NCBI GenBank assembly: GCA_030295235.1
Contig: AP026146.1
Coordinates: forward strand, 124,001 to 188,000
From: Fistulifera solaris
Taxonomy: Eukaryota > Bacillariophyta > Bacillariophyceae > Naviculales > Stauroneidaceae
Direction: 5' to 3'
Length of the DNA stretch: 64,000 nt
Shown: positions 42,480 to 54,776 of the stretch, in pieces
How the letters are laid out: each line of letters starts with the position of its first letter
How positions within the stretch are numbered: the stretch's first letter is position 1
Notes under the pieces: model-generated
Database searches by the model: none
Told to the model about the DNA's origin: nothing
The model's input: the letters and a program-made list of their open reading frames with translations, nothing else
Program-made: the position numbers and the translations under genes

Positions 42480-43060
42480 GATGGTGAATTGTGTTTTATT
42501 ACGGTCGGTCGCGGTGTAGACGCTCTTTTCTTTTTTCTTTTTTGTCGAGTATTTGGGACGTTTCTGACAATGTTACGGCTATTGTTTGTGTTGAGTGTTG
42601 AGTTGATTATTGTGCGAAGTGATATGTCTTTCTCGTCGTCAGCGTCGTCGACTGTGGAAGGAAAAAGGAAAAAATAATAATAACGAGTGTTGTTTGTTTG
42701 TGGAGGTTTGCGCTTCGTCGGCATGTTCGCTCCACGTGTCAGTGTGTCACGGACGGGGTTTTGTCGCAGTGAAAACCGCTTTGACAGAATGACCTTTACC
42801 AACGACTATTGCTTACAAACTGACTTTCCCGGCACCGGGTGCTACAAGTTCGAGAATACTCATAAAACAGTTCTTGTTTTTTTCTAGGATGATTACTATA
42901 CCGGTACGTACCAACCGTGTACTTAGGTAAGTACAAATAGTAATAGCGCAACCAAACGCCAACACAACATGACCGTTTTCACAATCATTTTGTTGTTGTT
43001 CTCTTTCCTATTGATTCATTTTCATTTATTCATTTCGTATTTCAAAAACACAACATAGCA
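42480..43060. other. Shared promoter region of divergent genes
   Basis: 581 bases between the acidic plastid protein and SCYL1. Several short frames overlap and none looks coding. Confidence 0.4.
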
Positions 43061-45369
43061 ATGGGCAACGCAGCAACTTCACTGCCCTACGCCATTGGTA
43101 ATCCAGTATCTACCAAAGACGGCTGGGCTTTGCACGTTGGGTCGCGCAAATCGGACAATGCCGCCGTCTCGGTCTTTGTGGCCAAAAAGCCGGCACTACA
43201 AAAAGCGTCACAATTCGCACCCGCCTTGCATCATTTTCATCATTGCAAACGATTACGACATCCGCATATTTTACAAGTATACGCGACATTAGATACGGAC
43301 AATCCGAATGAACAAGGTGGTGTGACAGCACCTCCAACGAAAACAGCCGAAACCGGTGATTTCATCGTCGTCACCGAACCGTGTATACCACTGGAAGCGT
43401 GGTTACAAACACGTCCACCACCGGAACAAGTCGCGTGGGGATTGGAGTCGGTGGTAAGGGCGTTGCACTTCTTGCATGCTTCCGCCAATTTGGCCCACGG
43501 CAATGTGTCACCGCAATCCTTTTATGTTACGCCCGCGGGGGATGTCAAATTGTGGAATTTTTCCCTCGTAACTACCATCGAACAGGGACAATTGTCAAAG
43601 CATTTCCAAGAATGGGAAGGACGTCTCACACCGCAACCATACCGGAGTCCGGAACGACAAGAACGTCGGTGGGATGCCTTGGCGGCAACCGGAATCCACA
43701 CCATGGATACGTACAGTGTCGCCGTACTCGTCAGTGACTTTTTTGGTGGAACCATACCAACGCCTTTGGTGAAAGCTTGTCAACGGATGCAAACGCCTAA
43801 CTTGAAAATGCGACCGCGTTTACAACCACTGTTGAAATGTCCCCTCTTTGATACACCCTATCAGAAATTGCAACTCCAATTGGAAGAATTTACCGTCCAA
43901 CCCGTGGAACAAAAAATTGCCTTTTGGCAAAATTTGACGCCATCTATGCAAGCGGGATTGTTGCCACAAGAATTGGCCGTTTACAAATTGTTGCCCATCA
44001 TTCAACAAACAATCACGACACTGTGTCAAAGTGATGCCCTCAAAAGTCAAGACATGTATCGACGAGAAGGTACGTAGGTGGACTTGTTTTTGTTGTTAAA
44101 GTAGTAAGTTGACTTGGAAAAATACATATTTGTGTCTTACCCCCCTTGTGACTCTGATAGTACTCGCCACCATTCCACCTTTATTTTTTTATTGCGGAAG
44201 CGTATTTGGGAAACAAGACCAGTCAGGAACTAGGACCTATGGTCGCCATTTTATTTGAAATGAACGATCGTGCGATTCGTGGGTCATTGTTGCAGAAAAC
44301 CGCGTTTCTGCTGCAGCATTTGGATAACAATATGCTGAATCAATCGGTGTTCGGGCCCGCGTGTGGTGGTTTCTCAGACAGTAGTCCCACCCTGCGCGAA
44401 CTTACCTTAAAGGCAACCGTAGAAATCATGCCCAAATTGACACAACCCAATTTGGAAAAGTTATCGCGCTATTTGGTCCGACTCCAAAGTGACCCAGAAC
44501 AAGGAATTCGAACCAATACCGTCATTGTATTTGGAAAGCTGGCGCCATTTTTGACCGAAGTGTCTCGTCAAAAACTTCTCTTGCCTGCGTTTGCCCGTGC
44601 CTTGAAAGATCCGTTTATCCCGTGTCGGCTGTCGGCGCTGAAATGTTTGTTGAAAGTGAAACAGTTCTTTACCCCGGCAGAGATTGCCGGAAAAGTATTG
44701 CCGACGGTTTCACCGTTCCTGCTCGATGGTTCCAAAGATGTTCGTAAAGAGGCTTTTCTAGTGCTGGATGATTTCCTTTTTCGTTAAAACAAGAAAGTGA
44801 GAAAATGGGGGACGCCAAGCCAATGCCGGTTCCGGGACAGCCAGCACCCCAACCGGGGAGTTCCCCCTCCGCAACCAAAGGCCGCGGCGCCAGTCGCTCC
44901 TGCTCCTAGTTCTGGAGGATATTTATCTGGATTGTCGTCTTGGGTGACATCGTCCGCAAAACCAACAGAACCAGTTCCTGTTGCTGCCCCCCCAACCTGT
45001 GGCTCCACATCAGCCTCCACAATCCGCCCCGCCGCCGCAAACAGTCGCGTCCTTACAAATAAACGATATTGACTTATCGGATGGATGGGGCGATGAAGAT
45101 GATGCATTAGATCAGATCAAAACAGAAATTTCTCCCGTCGCGCAAGCCAAGATTCAATTCGTATCACCACCGCCACTTCCTCCGGCACCGGGAAGCGAGG
45201 ATGACTTTTTGGCAGTTTCAATGCCACTAAGCCAGCGGTCAAGTCGTCTTTGGGAATGCCCAAAGGCAAATTGGTCGTCCCAAAACAATCCATTTCCTTA
45301 GCACCCAAACCGGCTATAAAAAAGCTCTCTGTGGATGATGACATGGAAGACGGATGGGACGATTTTTAA
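43061..45369 (+). CDS. SCYL1: SCY1-like pseudokinase
   Basis: Exon 1 (43061-44069) encodes the kinase-like domain and exon 2 (44201-45369) encodes HEAT repeats and the tail. Kinase motifs are degenerate: HRD is HGN (LAHGNVSPQSFYV) and DFG is WNF (VKLWNFSLV), as in SCYL pseudokinases. HEAT repeats include MNDRAIRGSLLQKT, LTQPNLEKLSRYLVRLQSDPEQGIR and FARALKDPFIPCRL. The tail is Pro-rich and ends GWDDF, near the KKxx-type Golgi/COPI-binding ends of the family. Four homopolymer slips break the 3' part: T run 44777-44781 (one short), G run 44855-44858 (one extra), C run 44987-44993 (one extra) and T run 45206-45210 (one short). Corrected length is about 725 residues. The family acts in Golgi-ER traffic and tRNA export. 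Confidence 0.88.
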
Positions 45370-45547
45370 GTAATAATGTATGTGTTACAAATAAAATTCA
45401 TTGACATTTCTGCTTTGACTTCTGAACCCTCTGTATTTGAGTGATCTATTTTCGAGTTCATACAATCACCTGGGGCCAAAGTGTGGGCTGAATCTCGAAA
45501 AAAGCCATCCTTTTTTGAACATTTTCGACAGCTTTTGAAAGGCAGTC

Positions 45548-47038
45548 TCAAACTGTTTCGTGTATTATTCCTTCATGTGAATCAGGCATTCTACTTGCCA
45601 CATCCGGGCAATCGCCTTGCGTGGAATCTATCGTTGCTTCAGGAGTAGCGACTCTTCTTTCATCTTCAGAGAGTAACGGTTCCGTCAACATTTCAGCTAC
45701 AGACTCTTCGACAAGTGGAGGCGGTGATGATCGCGACGAAATGATTCTCCTCCACCAGGAAGGCTGACGTCTGGTTTCAGCCGTGGTCTCATTATCCATC
45801 AAAGCAAATGGCGTATCTGCCACTCCTACTTGCTCAATTGCATCCGTACGACCTGGTACATGAAATAATCGCCCCCACAACCCTTCATTAGAAGTTTCAG
45901 TGGATGTTCTGACAGGATGGCTTGTCTCGACAGATTCTTCATTTTCCTCCTCTTCAGGAAGTAACTCAATTTTACACAATGGACAGGTTGCTGATCGTTC
46001 CGAAAGCCACTTTCCGATGCAATTCGCGTGAAACGCGTGCTTGCAAGGCAGACAACGGAGCTTATTCCCCGTCTCGTAGTCATCGAGACAAATAGCGCAA
46101 CAGTCCATCTCCTGCTGGTCCGGAAGTAAGGGAATTTCGGACTCCAGAATTTGACCTTCTTCCACAATGAGCTCCAAGGAATGCGCCTCGGCATCGTACA
46201 AATACTTGGGCAACAACTCCCGGACTTGCTCTCGCGTGAGCCGACGACGCGTCGGACGCTGTTGCGCCGCGTGATGCGCTTGATCTTCGGCTTCCGCCCA
46301 TCGATTACTGTTCAATATGAGCATAAATGAGCACAGGCAGGCACTGAGTAATGATATGAGAGAAAGGAGGAGGGCACCGGTATCGCCATCCATCGAATTG
46401 GTTCGCGAATCTAACGAAATACGAGGCCCACCCATTTTTCTCATTTCACTGGATTGCTTCTGAATCATTTCGTAGACCATTTCGGATACTGTTCTTTGCG
46501 AGACTCGTACTATATAGAGAGGAATGTCACCCTCTCGTGGATCGCGGCGTCTCGAGATCCATGTATCACCCGAAAATAATGCATTCTTCAAGCTATTCGG
46601 CAACAGCGCAGCGGCTAGATCCGATAGTACCAATTCCTCGTCCTCCATCTCCTCTTCAATCTCCTCATGATCAGCTTCCAGCGCATTGTGTCGGCCGTTC
46701 CCCACAATCAAGTAACGAACGACATGATTGGGTGACACATGCTTCAACGCCATGTCGACTTTTTCTTGCAACGAACAACCTCCTCCACCTTGCACCAAAA
46801 GTGCCACCGGTAAACCATCGGAAGGTGTAATAATGTTATATTCTTGGTCAGCAGTCGGACAAAGATACGGATTCTCTTCGATATACTGCAAACGACCCAT
46901 ATATTCGTAACCGCGCCAGAACTGTTTGCAAGGAAGGTCTTCTTCGGGTTGTGATCGAAAACGTCGTCCGGTTTGCATGTCCGTAATTTCTCCGCGGACC
47001 ACGCCCGGAAGTATGGCCAACCAGATGAAGCTTTTCAT
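45548..47038 (-). CDS. PA-TM-RING E3 ubiquitin ligase
   Basis: 496 residues from the ATG at 47038, which gives a signal peptide (MKSFIWLAILPGVVRG). A lumenal region resembling a protease-associated domain follows (PVALLVQGGGGCSLQEKVDMALKH and ENALFSGD-type segments). A membrane helix (GALLLSLISLLSACLCSFMLIL, about residues 228-250) leads to a RING-H2 finger: CCAICLDDYETGNKLRCLPC, KHAFHANCIGKWL and CPLCK. This order is typical of GRAIL/RNF13-type ligases of the endomembrane system, which ubiquitinate membrane cargo. The C-terminal 130 residues are acidic and Ser/Thr-rich without known domain. An upstream in-frame TTG is not needed. Confidence 0.88.
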   Translation of the reverse strand: MKSFIWLAILPGVVRGEITDMQTGRRFRSQPEEDLPCKQFWRGYEYMGRLQYIEENPYLCPTADQEYNIITPSDGLPVALLVQGGGGCSLQEKVDMALKHVSPNHVVRYLIVGNGRHNALEADHEEIEEEMEDEELVLSDLAAALLPNSLKNALFSGDTWISRRRDPREGDIPLYIVRVSQRTVSEMVYEMIQKQSSEMRKMGGPRISLDSRTNSMDGDTGALLLSLISLLSACLCSFMLILNSNRWAEAEDQAHHAAQQRPTRRRLTREQVRELLPKYLYDAEAHSLELIVEEGQILESEIPLLPDQQEMDCCAICLDDYETGNKLRCLPCKHAFHANCIGKWLSERSATCPLCKIELLPEEEENEESVETSHPVRTSTETSNEGLWGRLFHVPGRTDAIEQVGVADTPFALMDNETTAETRRQPSWWRRIISSRSSPPPLVEESVAEMLTEPLLSEDERRVATPEATIDSTQGDCPDVASRMPDSHEGIIHETV

Positions 47039-47358
47039 GTTGATATAAGAGAATCGAGTCAACAAATTGGAACCAAAGAAGCAAAAGTGACTTTCGACGC
47101 AGCAGCTTCAGTCAAACGGAACAACGGTGCGAGTCTTGCGACGCGATGCATAGAGAGAACCGTTTGCCTTTTTTCGATGATGATTCTGGACTCTGTAGCA
47201 AAGTGTATAAGACCAGAACTCCCTCACACAATGACGTCAGCATCGTTACCCAAATCAGCCACGACCATACGACTCAAGGATAATGATGATTTGTTCTATA
47301 AATTAATCGAACATTTTCAACTACAGACGTAACTTATTTCTTATCTGAGAGGATGTGT
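47039..47358. other. Intergenic
   Basis: 320 bases between the RING ligase start and the alanyl-tRNA synthetase stop. Nothing recognised. Confidence 0.4.
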
Positions 47359-50300
47359 TTATTCATTCTTAGCTTTTTGTTCCACCTGGTCTACAAACTT
47401 CAAATCACTCACTTGAGTTTGTGCGAAGTCCGCCTTGCCACCACCTTTTCCTCCCGTACCTTCGGTGACGGCGGCGACCCACTTCTGGCAGTCGACCACT
47501 CCCTTGGGGGAAAATGCCACGACGGAAAATTTGTCGACATCCACCGCGATTAACATAAGGGCCTTATCGGTGACTTTCTTGCCAAAAGCCTGGGCCACGG
47601 ACTTGGCCGTTTTGCCATCAATCGCAAAATCGACGCGGAGCACCACCTTCGATCCCGCCATCGTCCCCGCCAACGCCACCGCCTGGTTGACAATTTCATC
47701 GGCCATACCCGCCACCTTTTGTTTTTTGTAGGCAACGACGGCTTTTGACAGTTCTTGCAACTTTTCTCGGAATTCAATCTTTCGAATAGCGGATATGTTG
47801 AGACCATCCAATTCGGTCGACAACACTTTCACGGCGGGTTCCAAAGCATCGCCTTCCAACTTTTCGGCGCTGCTCAATTTGTCGGCAAACGAGTCGGCCA
47901 ACGCCATGCATTTCTTAGCATCGTTCATGGTAACACCGACAATGCGTCGCACACCTTTGGCGATACCTTCTTCCGAAAGCAAGACGAATGCCTCCGCCTC
48001 GGATGTGTTGGTCAAGTGGGTGCCGCCGCAAAACTCGACACTGTATTCATTCCAGACAGCATCTTGAGGATTCGCGAGCATGTCCGTGACAGGCTTGTCG
48101 GCGACTGCGACGACTCGAACGGGATCCGGATACTTTTCACCGAAAACAGCGCGTAAAGAAGAAATCTTTTCCGCATCGGGCAAGGGTGCGACGTAACAGT
48201 CCACCGGAACTTTACGGTCGATGAAGCTGACGCAGTGTTCTTCCACTTTCTTGAGCTGCTCCGGTGTCAACCCACCATTCCACGAAAAATCAAAACGCAA
48301 CTTGGTTTCGTCCACCAAACTACCCTTTTGCTCAACCGTCATGCTTTCATCGTTCACCAAGACAGCACGAAGCGCATGATTCAAAACGTGTGTCATAGTA
48401 TGATTGGATGCAATGGGCTGACGACGCACATAATCGACTTCACAAGTGACGGTATCGTTGACTGATACAGTTCCTTGTTCGACCACGCCGATGTGCAACA
48501 CGAACTGCCCATACAGTTGCACGTTCTGCACTCTAACCACGGCACCACTGGTCGTTTTGAGGAAACCCGTGTCATTGATCTGTCCACCCTGTTCGGCATA
48601 GAAACTAGTCTGATTCAAAATGACACCAATAGTACTACTTTCTGGAGTGATGACATCCACAAACCCAATTTTGTCTTCGGTTTCATTGCGACCAAGAAAA
48701 AGAGCCTCCACTTTGCAATTTTCCAAATGTTGATTCCACACGTACTTAGGAGAATCATCGGTCGATGGTACATTCTTGCTGACCAAATGAGCCGTCTGTT
48801 CCGCGACCATTCGCATATCCTTTCCGCTATCGCCGGTCATCTTGGCGAGATGTGCCGCCGCACTCAATTCTTGTTCCTGCTTCATGCGCGCTTCAAAGCC
48901 AGCAACGTCAACTTTCAGCCCACGTTCTTCGGCCATGAGTTCCGTCAAATCAAAGGGGAATCCCATGGTGGTGTACAAGTAGTGCGCGTCTTCACCGGGA
49001 AAGACACCATCCGTGCATTTCTCGGCCAATTCTTGGAATTTCTGCAAACCCTTGTCAATCGTTCGACTGAACGACTCTTCTTCTTCTCGAATGACTTGTG
49101 TCACGCGCAACTCTTTTTCCTTCAGTTCCGGGAATACGTCACCCATCAATTCGATCAATGTGGGGACCAATTTCGAAAAGAATCCCAATTCGGCGTTGAG
49201 ATTCTGTCGACCGTATCGTACAGCGCGACGCAAGACACGGCGGAGAACATAACCACGTCCATCGTTCGAGGGAGTAGCCCCATCCGCAATGGCAAAGCAC
49301 AATGTTCGAATGTGATCGGCCACGACACGGTACGCCATGTCAATGAACTCAGGGTCTTCTTTTCCAATCTTTCCTTGATAGGGCCGAGCTCCCGTTTCTC
49401 GTTGAATGGCAGCAAAGAGGGGCAAGAAGATATCCGTGTCGTAGTTGCTATCGACGTTTTGTAAGATACTAGTGAGTCGTTCAAATCCCATCCCCGTGTC
49501 CACATGCTGTGCCGGAAGAGGACGAAGTGAACCATCCGCCTCTCGATTGTACTGAATGAACACATTGTTCCAAATTTCAATGACATCCGGCAGATCGGCA
49601 TTCACCAGTTTGGCGGCATCACGTCCACCGATGCGATCGTAATGAATTTCCTGTAACGGCAAAGAAACAAAACTTTAGGTCAGCGTCGTGACAAAAAACT
49701 ATTCATGACATAAAGAACACACGTACCGTACAAGGCCCACAGGGTCCCGTCGCCCCCATTTCCCAAAAATTGTCTTTCGCGTCAAAGGGCAACACGCGAT
49801 TCTCGGGCAAGTACTTCAACCAAATATCCCGTGCTTCTGTATCACAGGGTGTCTGTTCATCTCCACCGAAATACGTCGCGTACAAACGATTGGGATCCAA
49901 CTGATAAACTTCCGTCAAACATTTCCACGCCAAATCGATGGCTTCTTCTTTGAAGTAATCACCAAAAGACCAATTGCCCAACATTTCAAAGAAGGTGTGA
50001 TGATAGACATCTTTGCCGACATCATCTAAATCATTGTGCTTTCCTCCGGCGCGGATGCATTTTTGACTGTTAACAGCGCGTTTCAAGGAAGCCATTTCCA
50101 AATTGGGGTCGCACGTTCCTGAAGAACAAAGCGTAAGACGCCGTACTTCCGTACATAAACAAATAGACACACCAAGGACTTACCCAAAAGAGAGGCTTGT
50201 ATTGGTTCATTCCCGCATTCGTAAAGAGCAACGTCGGATCATCGACCGGAACACACGGCGAAGACGGCCAGAAGGTGTGCCCGTTCGCCTGGAAGAATTC

Positions 50301-50363
50301 AAAGAAGGTCGTACGCACTTTGGCCATGGGCCATTTGAATTCTTTCGCTTCTTCGGAAGTCAT
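47359..50363 (-). CDS. AARS: Alanyl-tRNA synthetase, cytosolic type
   Basis: Three exons (50363-50184, 50118-49727, 49650-47359; introns of 65 and 76 bases) give about 954 residues. The class II aminoacylation core has [52 protein letters not shown] and DTGMGFERL. The editing domain has the zinc-binding pair [13 protein letters not shown] and EFCGGTHL. The C-terminal C-Ala domain ends with a Gly-rich loop ([15 protein letters not shown]). The junction of exons 1 and 2 works only if the A run 50186-50189 is one base longer (reading PLFLGTCDPN). No organelle presequence is evident at [15 protein letters not shown], so the cytosolic form is likeliest, although an alternative start could target an organelle. 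Confidence 0.94.
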
Positions 50364-50800
50364 TTTTCATTCAAAAAAAGTAAAGAGAATATACACTAGT
50401 CTACTCGATCGAATGCTTTCACGAATCGCCGATCATGAAGCAGCGACGAAATGAATCGATTTGCGTGTTTTGTTTGCGACTTGCGACGCGAGAAAAAAAA
50501 AGTTCAACCGCATCCACGGAAAAATGTGCGGCGCGGATGGAAGGACCGCGTTGAGTATCAGATGGAGTGTAGTTGAACCGGTTATCAACAAGTTTGCTAC
50601 TTAATATATTGGACATGGTCTTCCAATTCTTCCGCCAACAGGTTATGAGGTCAACCTTTCGACCGTTCATAATAAAAACGACTCCATCTCGTATCTCGTC
50701 GTTTGTTTTACTTTTTGATACCTGGTAACCAAGAGACGGTCAAAATCGTATTCGTCTTGATAATTATCATTGTGCTTGTTTAAAGAACTAGAAAGTCATC
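50364..50800. other. Shared promoter region of AARS and PA2G4
   Basis: 437 bases between two divergent genes. No other features noticed. Confidence 0.4.
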
Positions 50801-52402
50801 ATGTCAGATACAGAGGACGACAAAGTAGCGACGGAAGAAGAGAAGGAAGAAGTCACGGATCTTTCCGATAGGTACGTATACAGACAGGATGAGGTTCCCA
50901 TGCTTGCGGTGCGGCTCTCTCATTCTCAATTATTCCAAACCCAGCGATGTTTGCACGAAATACCAAGAAGCCGCCAAGATTGTGAATCTTGCTCTGCAGG
51001 GATTGGTATCGCAATGCGTTCCCGGGGCCAGTGTCCTGGATTTGTGTGAATTCGGACATACCGTCATTCAAACGCAAGCCCAAAAACTCTTTACCAAAAA
51101 AAGTCGATGGACGCAGTATCGATCGTGGTGTCGCGTTCCCAGTTTGCATATCGGTGAATGATGTGGTTTGTAACTTTAGTCCTTTGCCGACGGATGAAAC
51201 GGTACGTTCCTTTTTCGTCAGTCGCTCTCGTCCTGTCTCGGTCACTATCAAGTGCGAAACGAATGTATGCTGCCGTTTCCTTTTTTTGAATGGAAACAGG
51301 TATACTGTGACCCTCGTACAGACCCTTGGCAAAACGGCAGGTATAGAAACGCACAAGTAGTTGATCTCGTTCGAGTTGACTCTCCCAAAGATTGTCCTTG
51401 AATCGACGATCCTGCTTGCATTGGAAGGGCTTTCTCATCCGATACTGGAGTGTTTTTTTCACTCGAGACCCTCTGTTATCATGGTTGCATGCTTTATTGG
51501 AAGGTGCCTCACCCACATTCCTATTACAATTACAGGCCCCTCTTAAAGCGGGCGATGTCGTCAAGATGGATTTGGGATGCCACATCGATGGATACATTGC
51601 GGTGGCAGCGCATACGTGTGTCGTGCCCGCAGCTGCGGATGCTCCTCCAACTGTCGAAAAGGAAGAAACGGGAAAGGTCGCAGTCGCGGCCTACAATGCC
51701 ATGTTGGTGGCAGCGGCCGCCATTTCAGCCGGTGCGAAAAACACGGATGTGACGGCTGCCGTGGAGCGTGTCGCAAAAGCGTACGGAGTCACTCCCATTC
51801 ATTCCGTGCGCATGCACCAAATGAAACGTTATGTTCTCGATGGCGTCAAGGAAGTGGCTTTGAAGGCACCTAGTCCGGACGATGACATGGAAGAGAAGTT
51901 GCCGGAATGCACGTTTGAACAGTTTGAAGTGTATGCGGTAGATGTGGCGATGAGTACGGGAGATGGCAATGCTCGTCCGGGGGACTTGCGCACGACCATC
52001 TACAAGCGCAACGTGGAGCAGCAGTATTCGCTCAAGGTACAAGCGAGTCGTGGTCTGCTGGCGGATGTGGACAAAAACTTTCCCACATTACCCTTTACAA
52101 TGAGACATTTACAAGACTTGCGCCGGGCTCGCTTGGGATTGCCGGAATGTGTGTCACACGGTCTTTTGACACCCTATCCCGCCTTGCACGATCATTCCGG
52201 TGTCGTCGCCCATTTCAAATGCACTGTCCTATTGTTGCCTTCCGGAAATACCCGAGTGACTGGATTGGATCTACCCGGATATTTCACAACTACTGTGGAA
52301 CCAGATGCTGACACTGCCGCAGTTCTCAAGCAACTCGAGGAGGAAGCTGCCAAGAAGGCCGCGCGAAAGGCTGCTAAGAAGAATAAGAAGTCGAAAAAAT
52401 AA
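50801..52402 (+). CDS. PA2G4: PA2G4/EBP1-type aminopeptidase-fold protein
   Basis: Three exons (50801-50871, 50945-51201, 51536-52402) and about 397 residues after removing one A from the run 51096-51102. Family blocks: KYQEAAKIVNLALQGLV, GVAFPVCISVNDVVCNFSPL, KAGDVVKMDLGCHIDGYIAVAAHT, PIHSVRMHQMKRYVLDG and AHFKCTVLLLPSGNTRVT. The C-terminal Lys/Ala tail (KKAARKAAKKNKKSKK) is a nucleolar and ribosome-binding feature of EBP1. The protein has the methionine aminopeptidase fold but lacks the full metal site and binds the 60S exit tunnel and RNA. The second intron, 334 bases, is unusually long for this window. Confidence 0.9.
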
Positions 52403-53009
52403 GCTGAGTGAGAAGTATTTTCACAATCTTCATTTTTACAACGAATGGCGGATAGAAAATTATAAAGGCAACTAACAATGAAGACGTTACAAGCTTATGT
52501 CGAAGACACAGTTTGGTAGTTAAAATGAATGCGCGTATGAATGAATTGCAGAAGAAATACTACGTAATTACAGAAGAAATAATTACAGTGGAACGTCAAG
52601 CTATGCGAGATCACGGAGAGGATAAATCAGTGCGACAAGGGATTGTCGGACTCAAAGTCCCAAGTCCTGAACCTTATTGATCATATCCGCGTTTGTGGGA
52701 GATGTACTCTTTCACTATCCACATTTCGCCTTCTTTGACGTTGTAGGGACAACATCGTTTTCTAGATTCTGATTGGCTCAAAAAATCCAAGTGTCCGTTT
52801 CTACTTATTTCTGATTGGCTCAAAAACTGAGCTACCACTTCAGTACAGTTTGTACGATACTATTTAATCGAAAGGCCAATGGGCCAGACAGAGAATGGAA
52901 AGACCCGCGAAATAAAGGCCTCGTGTTTTGCGTTTTCGCTCGATGAGGATGATCATGATTCTCGTTTGTCACCGCGTTGGCAGATTGTGGCCATCGTCTT
53001 CGAACGACC
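52403..53009. other. Intergenic with paired CCAAT-like repeats
   Basis: 607 bases. Two copies of TTCTGATTGGCTCAAAAA (near 52767-52784 and 52809-52826) contain ATTGG, the complement of a CCAAT box, about 200 bases upstream of the next gene. Confidence 0.45.
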
Positions 53010-54269
53010 ATGGCCACCACCATGAAAAAAGCATTTGTCGGAAAAAGCACAGATGCATGGCTTGAAAGAACTCGTAGCGCATGTGGCAAACGAAAGTCGG
53101 ATACAAGTCGGTGACGAAGGGAGGTACGTTTCAGAAATAATAGTTTTGGCCACTGTATGGCACCAATCCGAACACTTCGCCACAATACGAATTTCGTGGT
53201 TTGGTTTGACACGTGCTGTTGTTTGCGTCTCGGTAAATTGATTACCCGGACCCGTTTTTTTGTATCTTGGTGGAGCCAACCAAGCACATCACTTGTACAT
53301 ACACACAATTGCAAATATTGACCCACTTGTTTTCTTTCATAATCAACAAAAATGGATTCACAAATGGACGGCAACCCCTTGATGGAAAATCCTTTTTCCC
53401 TGTACCCATTAGATGGAATATCCCTGAAATAGCGAAGCATTCCGAATGTGGACTCAGCTCAGTATCCGTTTCAACATTGCAAAAGTGCTTACAACCGGTC
53501 TTGGAGGGTCTGAGGCAGATTGACGCTACCGAATTGCTTGGTTTGGAACAAGTGGCTGCTGGTATGGGTCCACAAATCAAAGAAGGGTACGTGTGATGTG
53601 TTTTTTTCTGTCACGTTCGTTGAGAAACGTTGAACGCTCATATTATCATAACTGACGTTACGCAAAACCAGTGTCCATGTGCGCCCTATTCACAATCTCA
53701 TTACTCCGACTTGTTATCCTGGGACGGTTCGATACATCCACCTTTCCGAAGTAGAAGGTCAATATAGCATGGGCGTTTTCATTTTCCCTCCCCTGGCGGT
53801 CATCCCTTTGCACGATCATCCGGGTATGTGTGTTCTCAGTCGTGTTCTCTACGGCGATTTGCAACGGAAGAGTCTCGATTTGGCACGCGAACAACCGGAC
53901 GAGGAACCTGAGACGAGATCATGGATTCCTTGGACGAGATCGGGGAAGCGGCGGAGAGACTCGGACGTTCCGAAAGGCTCCAAACTGGCTTACAGGAATC
54001 GTGTCGACAATTTGCGCGCCCCAGATTGTACCATTTTATTCCCGTTCGAAGGAAATTTGCACGAATTCGTCGCCGGCCCTCATGGTGCGGCAGTATTGGA
54101 CGTACTGCTTCCTCCGTACGATCATCAACACCACCGGGACTGTACATTTTTCGAGATCCGTGAGTGTTCCGACAAATTGGACGGCAATCGAGATAAAGTA
54201 TGGATCACGCCCACCGGTCAACCAGAAAACTTTCACTGCATTTCGGGAAGCTACGATCATCTGGAATGA
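53010..54269 (+). CDS. Thiol (cysteine/cysteamine) dioxygenase, PCO/ADO family
   Basis: The last exon (53672-54269) is clear: VRYIHLSEVEGQYSMGVFIFPPLAVIPLHDHPGMCVLSRVLYG carries the cupin HxHxxG-like metal block (HDHPGM), and a third His lies in GNLHEFVAGPHGAAVLDVLLPPY. A middle exon ending at 53586 (LQKCLQPVLEGLRQIDATELLGL) supplies the N-terminal helices usual in plant cysteine oxidases. The first exon is uncertain: it probably starts at 53010 (MATTMKKAFVGK) with a one-base slip at the A run near 53041-53045 and ends at about 53120. The family oxidises N-terminal Cys or cysteamine, and in plants signals oxygen through the N-degron pathway. Confidence 0.78.
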
Positions 54270-54776
54270 CCGAGCAATCCGAATGATCTTCTACGCCATG
54301 TACCTAATCGCACACAATTGAACTTTTAACCTCTTTTATAGTTAAGCTACTCCAGTTGACTTTAAGCAAGATGCTCTTGTTCTAGATGTAACTACAGAGT
54401 ACTAGGTAACCATCAAACTGTCGAGCGACAAAGTAATAGGTGTCACTGATCTATAATTAATAGGCCTAGAGACATTGAGGGCCGTAATGAGACCGTCCGG
54501 CAAAAGGCAGGAAATTATGCACGTACGTCACGATGATGTTCATTCACGGTTGCTCCTTGACTCAAGTCCAAGAGGTGACGTACCGCTACTTAAAAATGTA
54601 CTTGCAGCTAGATAGTTTGAAACTTGAAACGACAGTGTCGTCATTTACGGCGCCTCCAACCTCCAACACATCGTTTGATGAGACAGAAATAATAAGCCAT
54701 TCGATCGACCTCTCGTTGAAGTGCAATTCATTGTTCAGTTTCACCCAATTCTCCTTAATACAACAATAATATAATT
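54270..54776. other. Intergenic
   Basis: About 500 bases, AT-rich, containing only short unconvincing frames. It should carry the HHL1 promoter. Confidence 0.4.

Noticed and set aside
48475-49464. Long plus-strand open frame of 329 codons
   Set aside because: It is antisense to the highly conserved alanyl-tRNA synthetase exon and has no domain; a by-product of codon bias.
52832-53440. 202-codon minus-strand frame
   Set aside because: Covers the first exon and intron of the dioxygenase gene on the other strand and has mixed, low-information composition.
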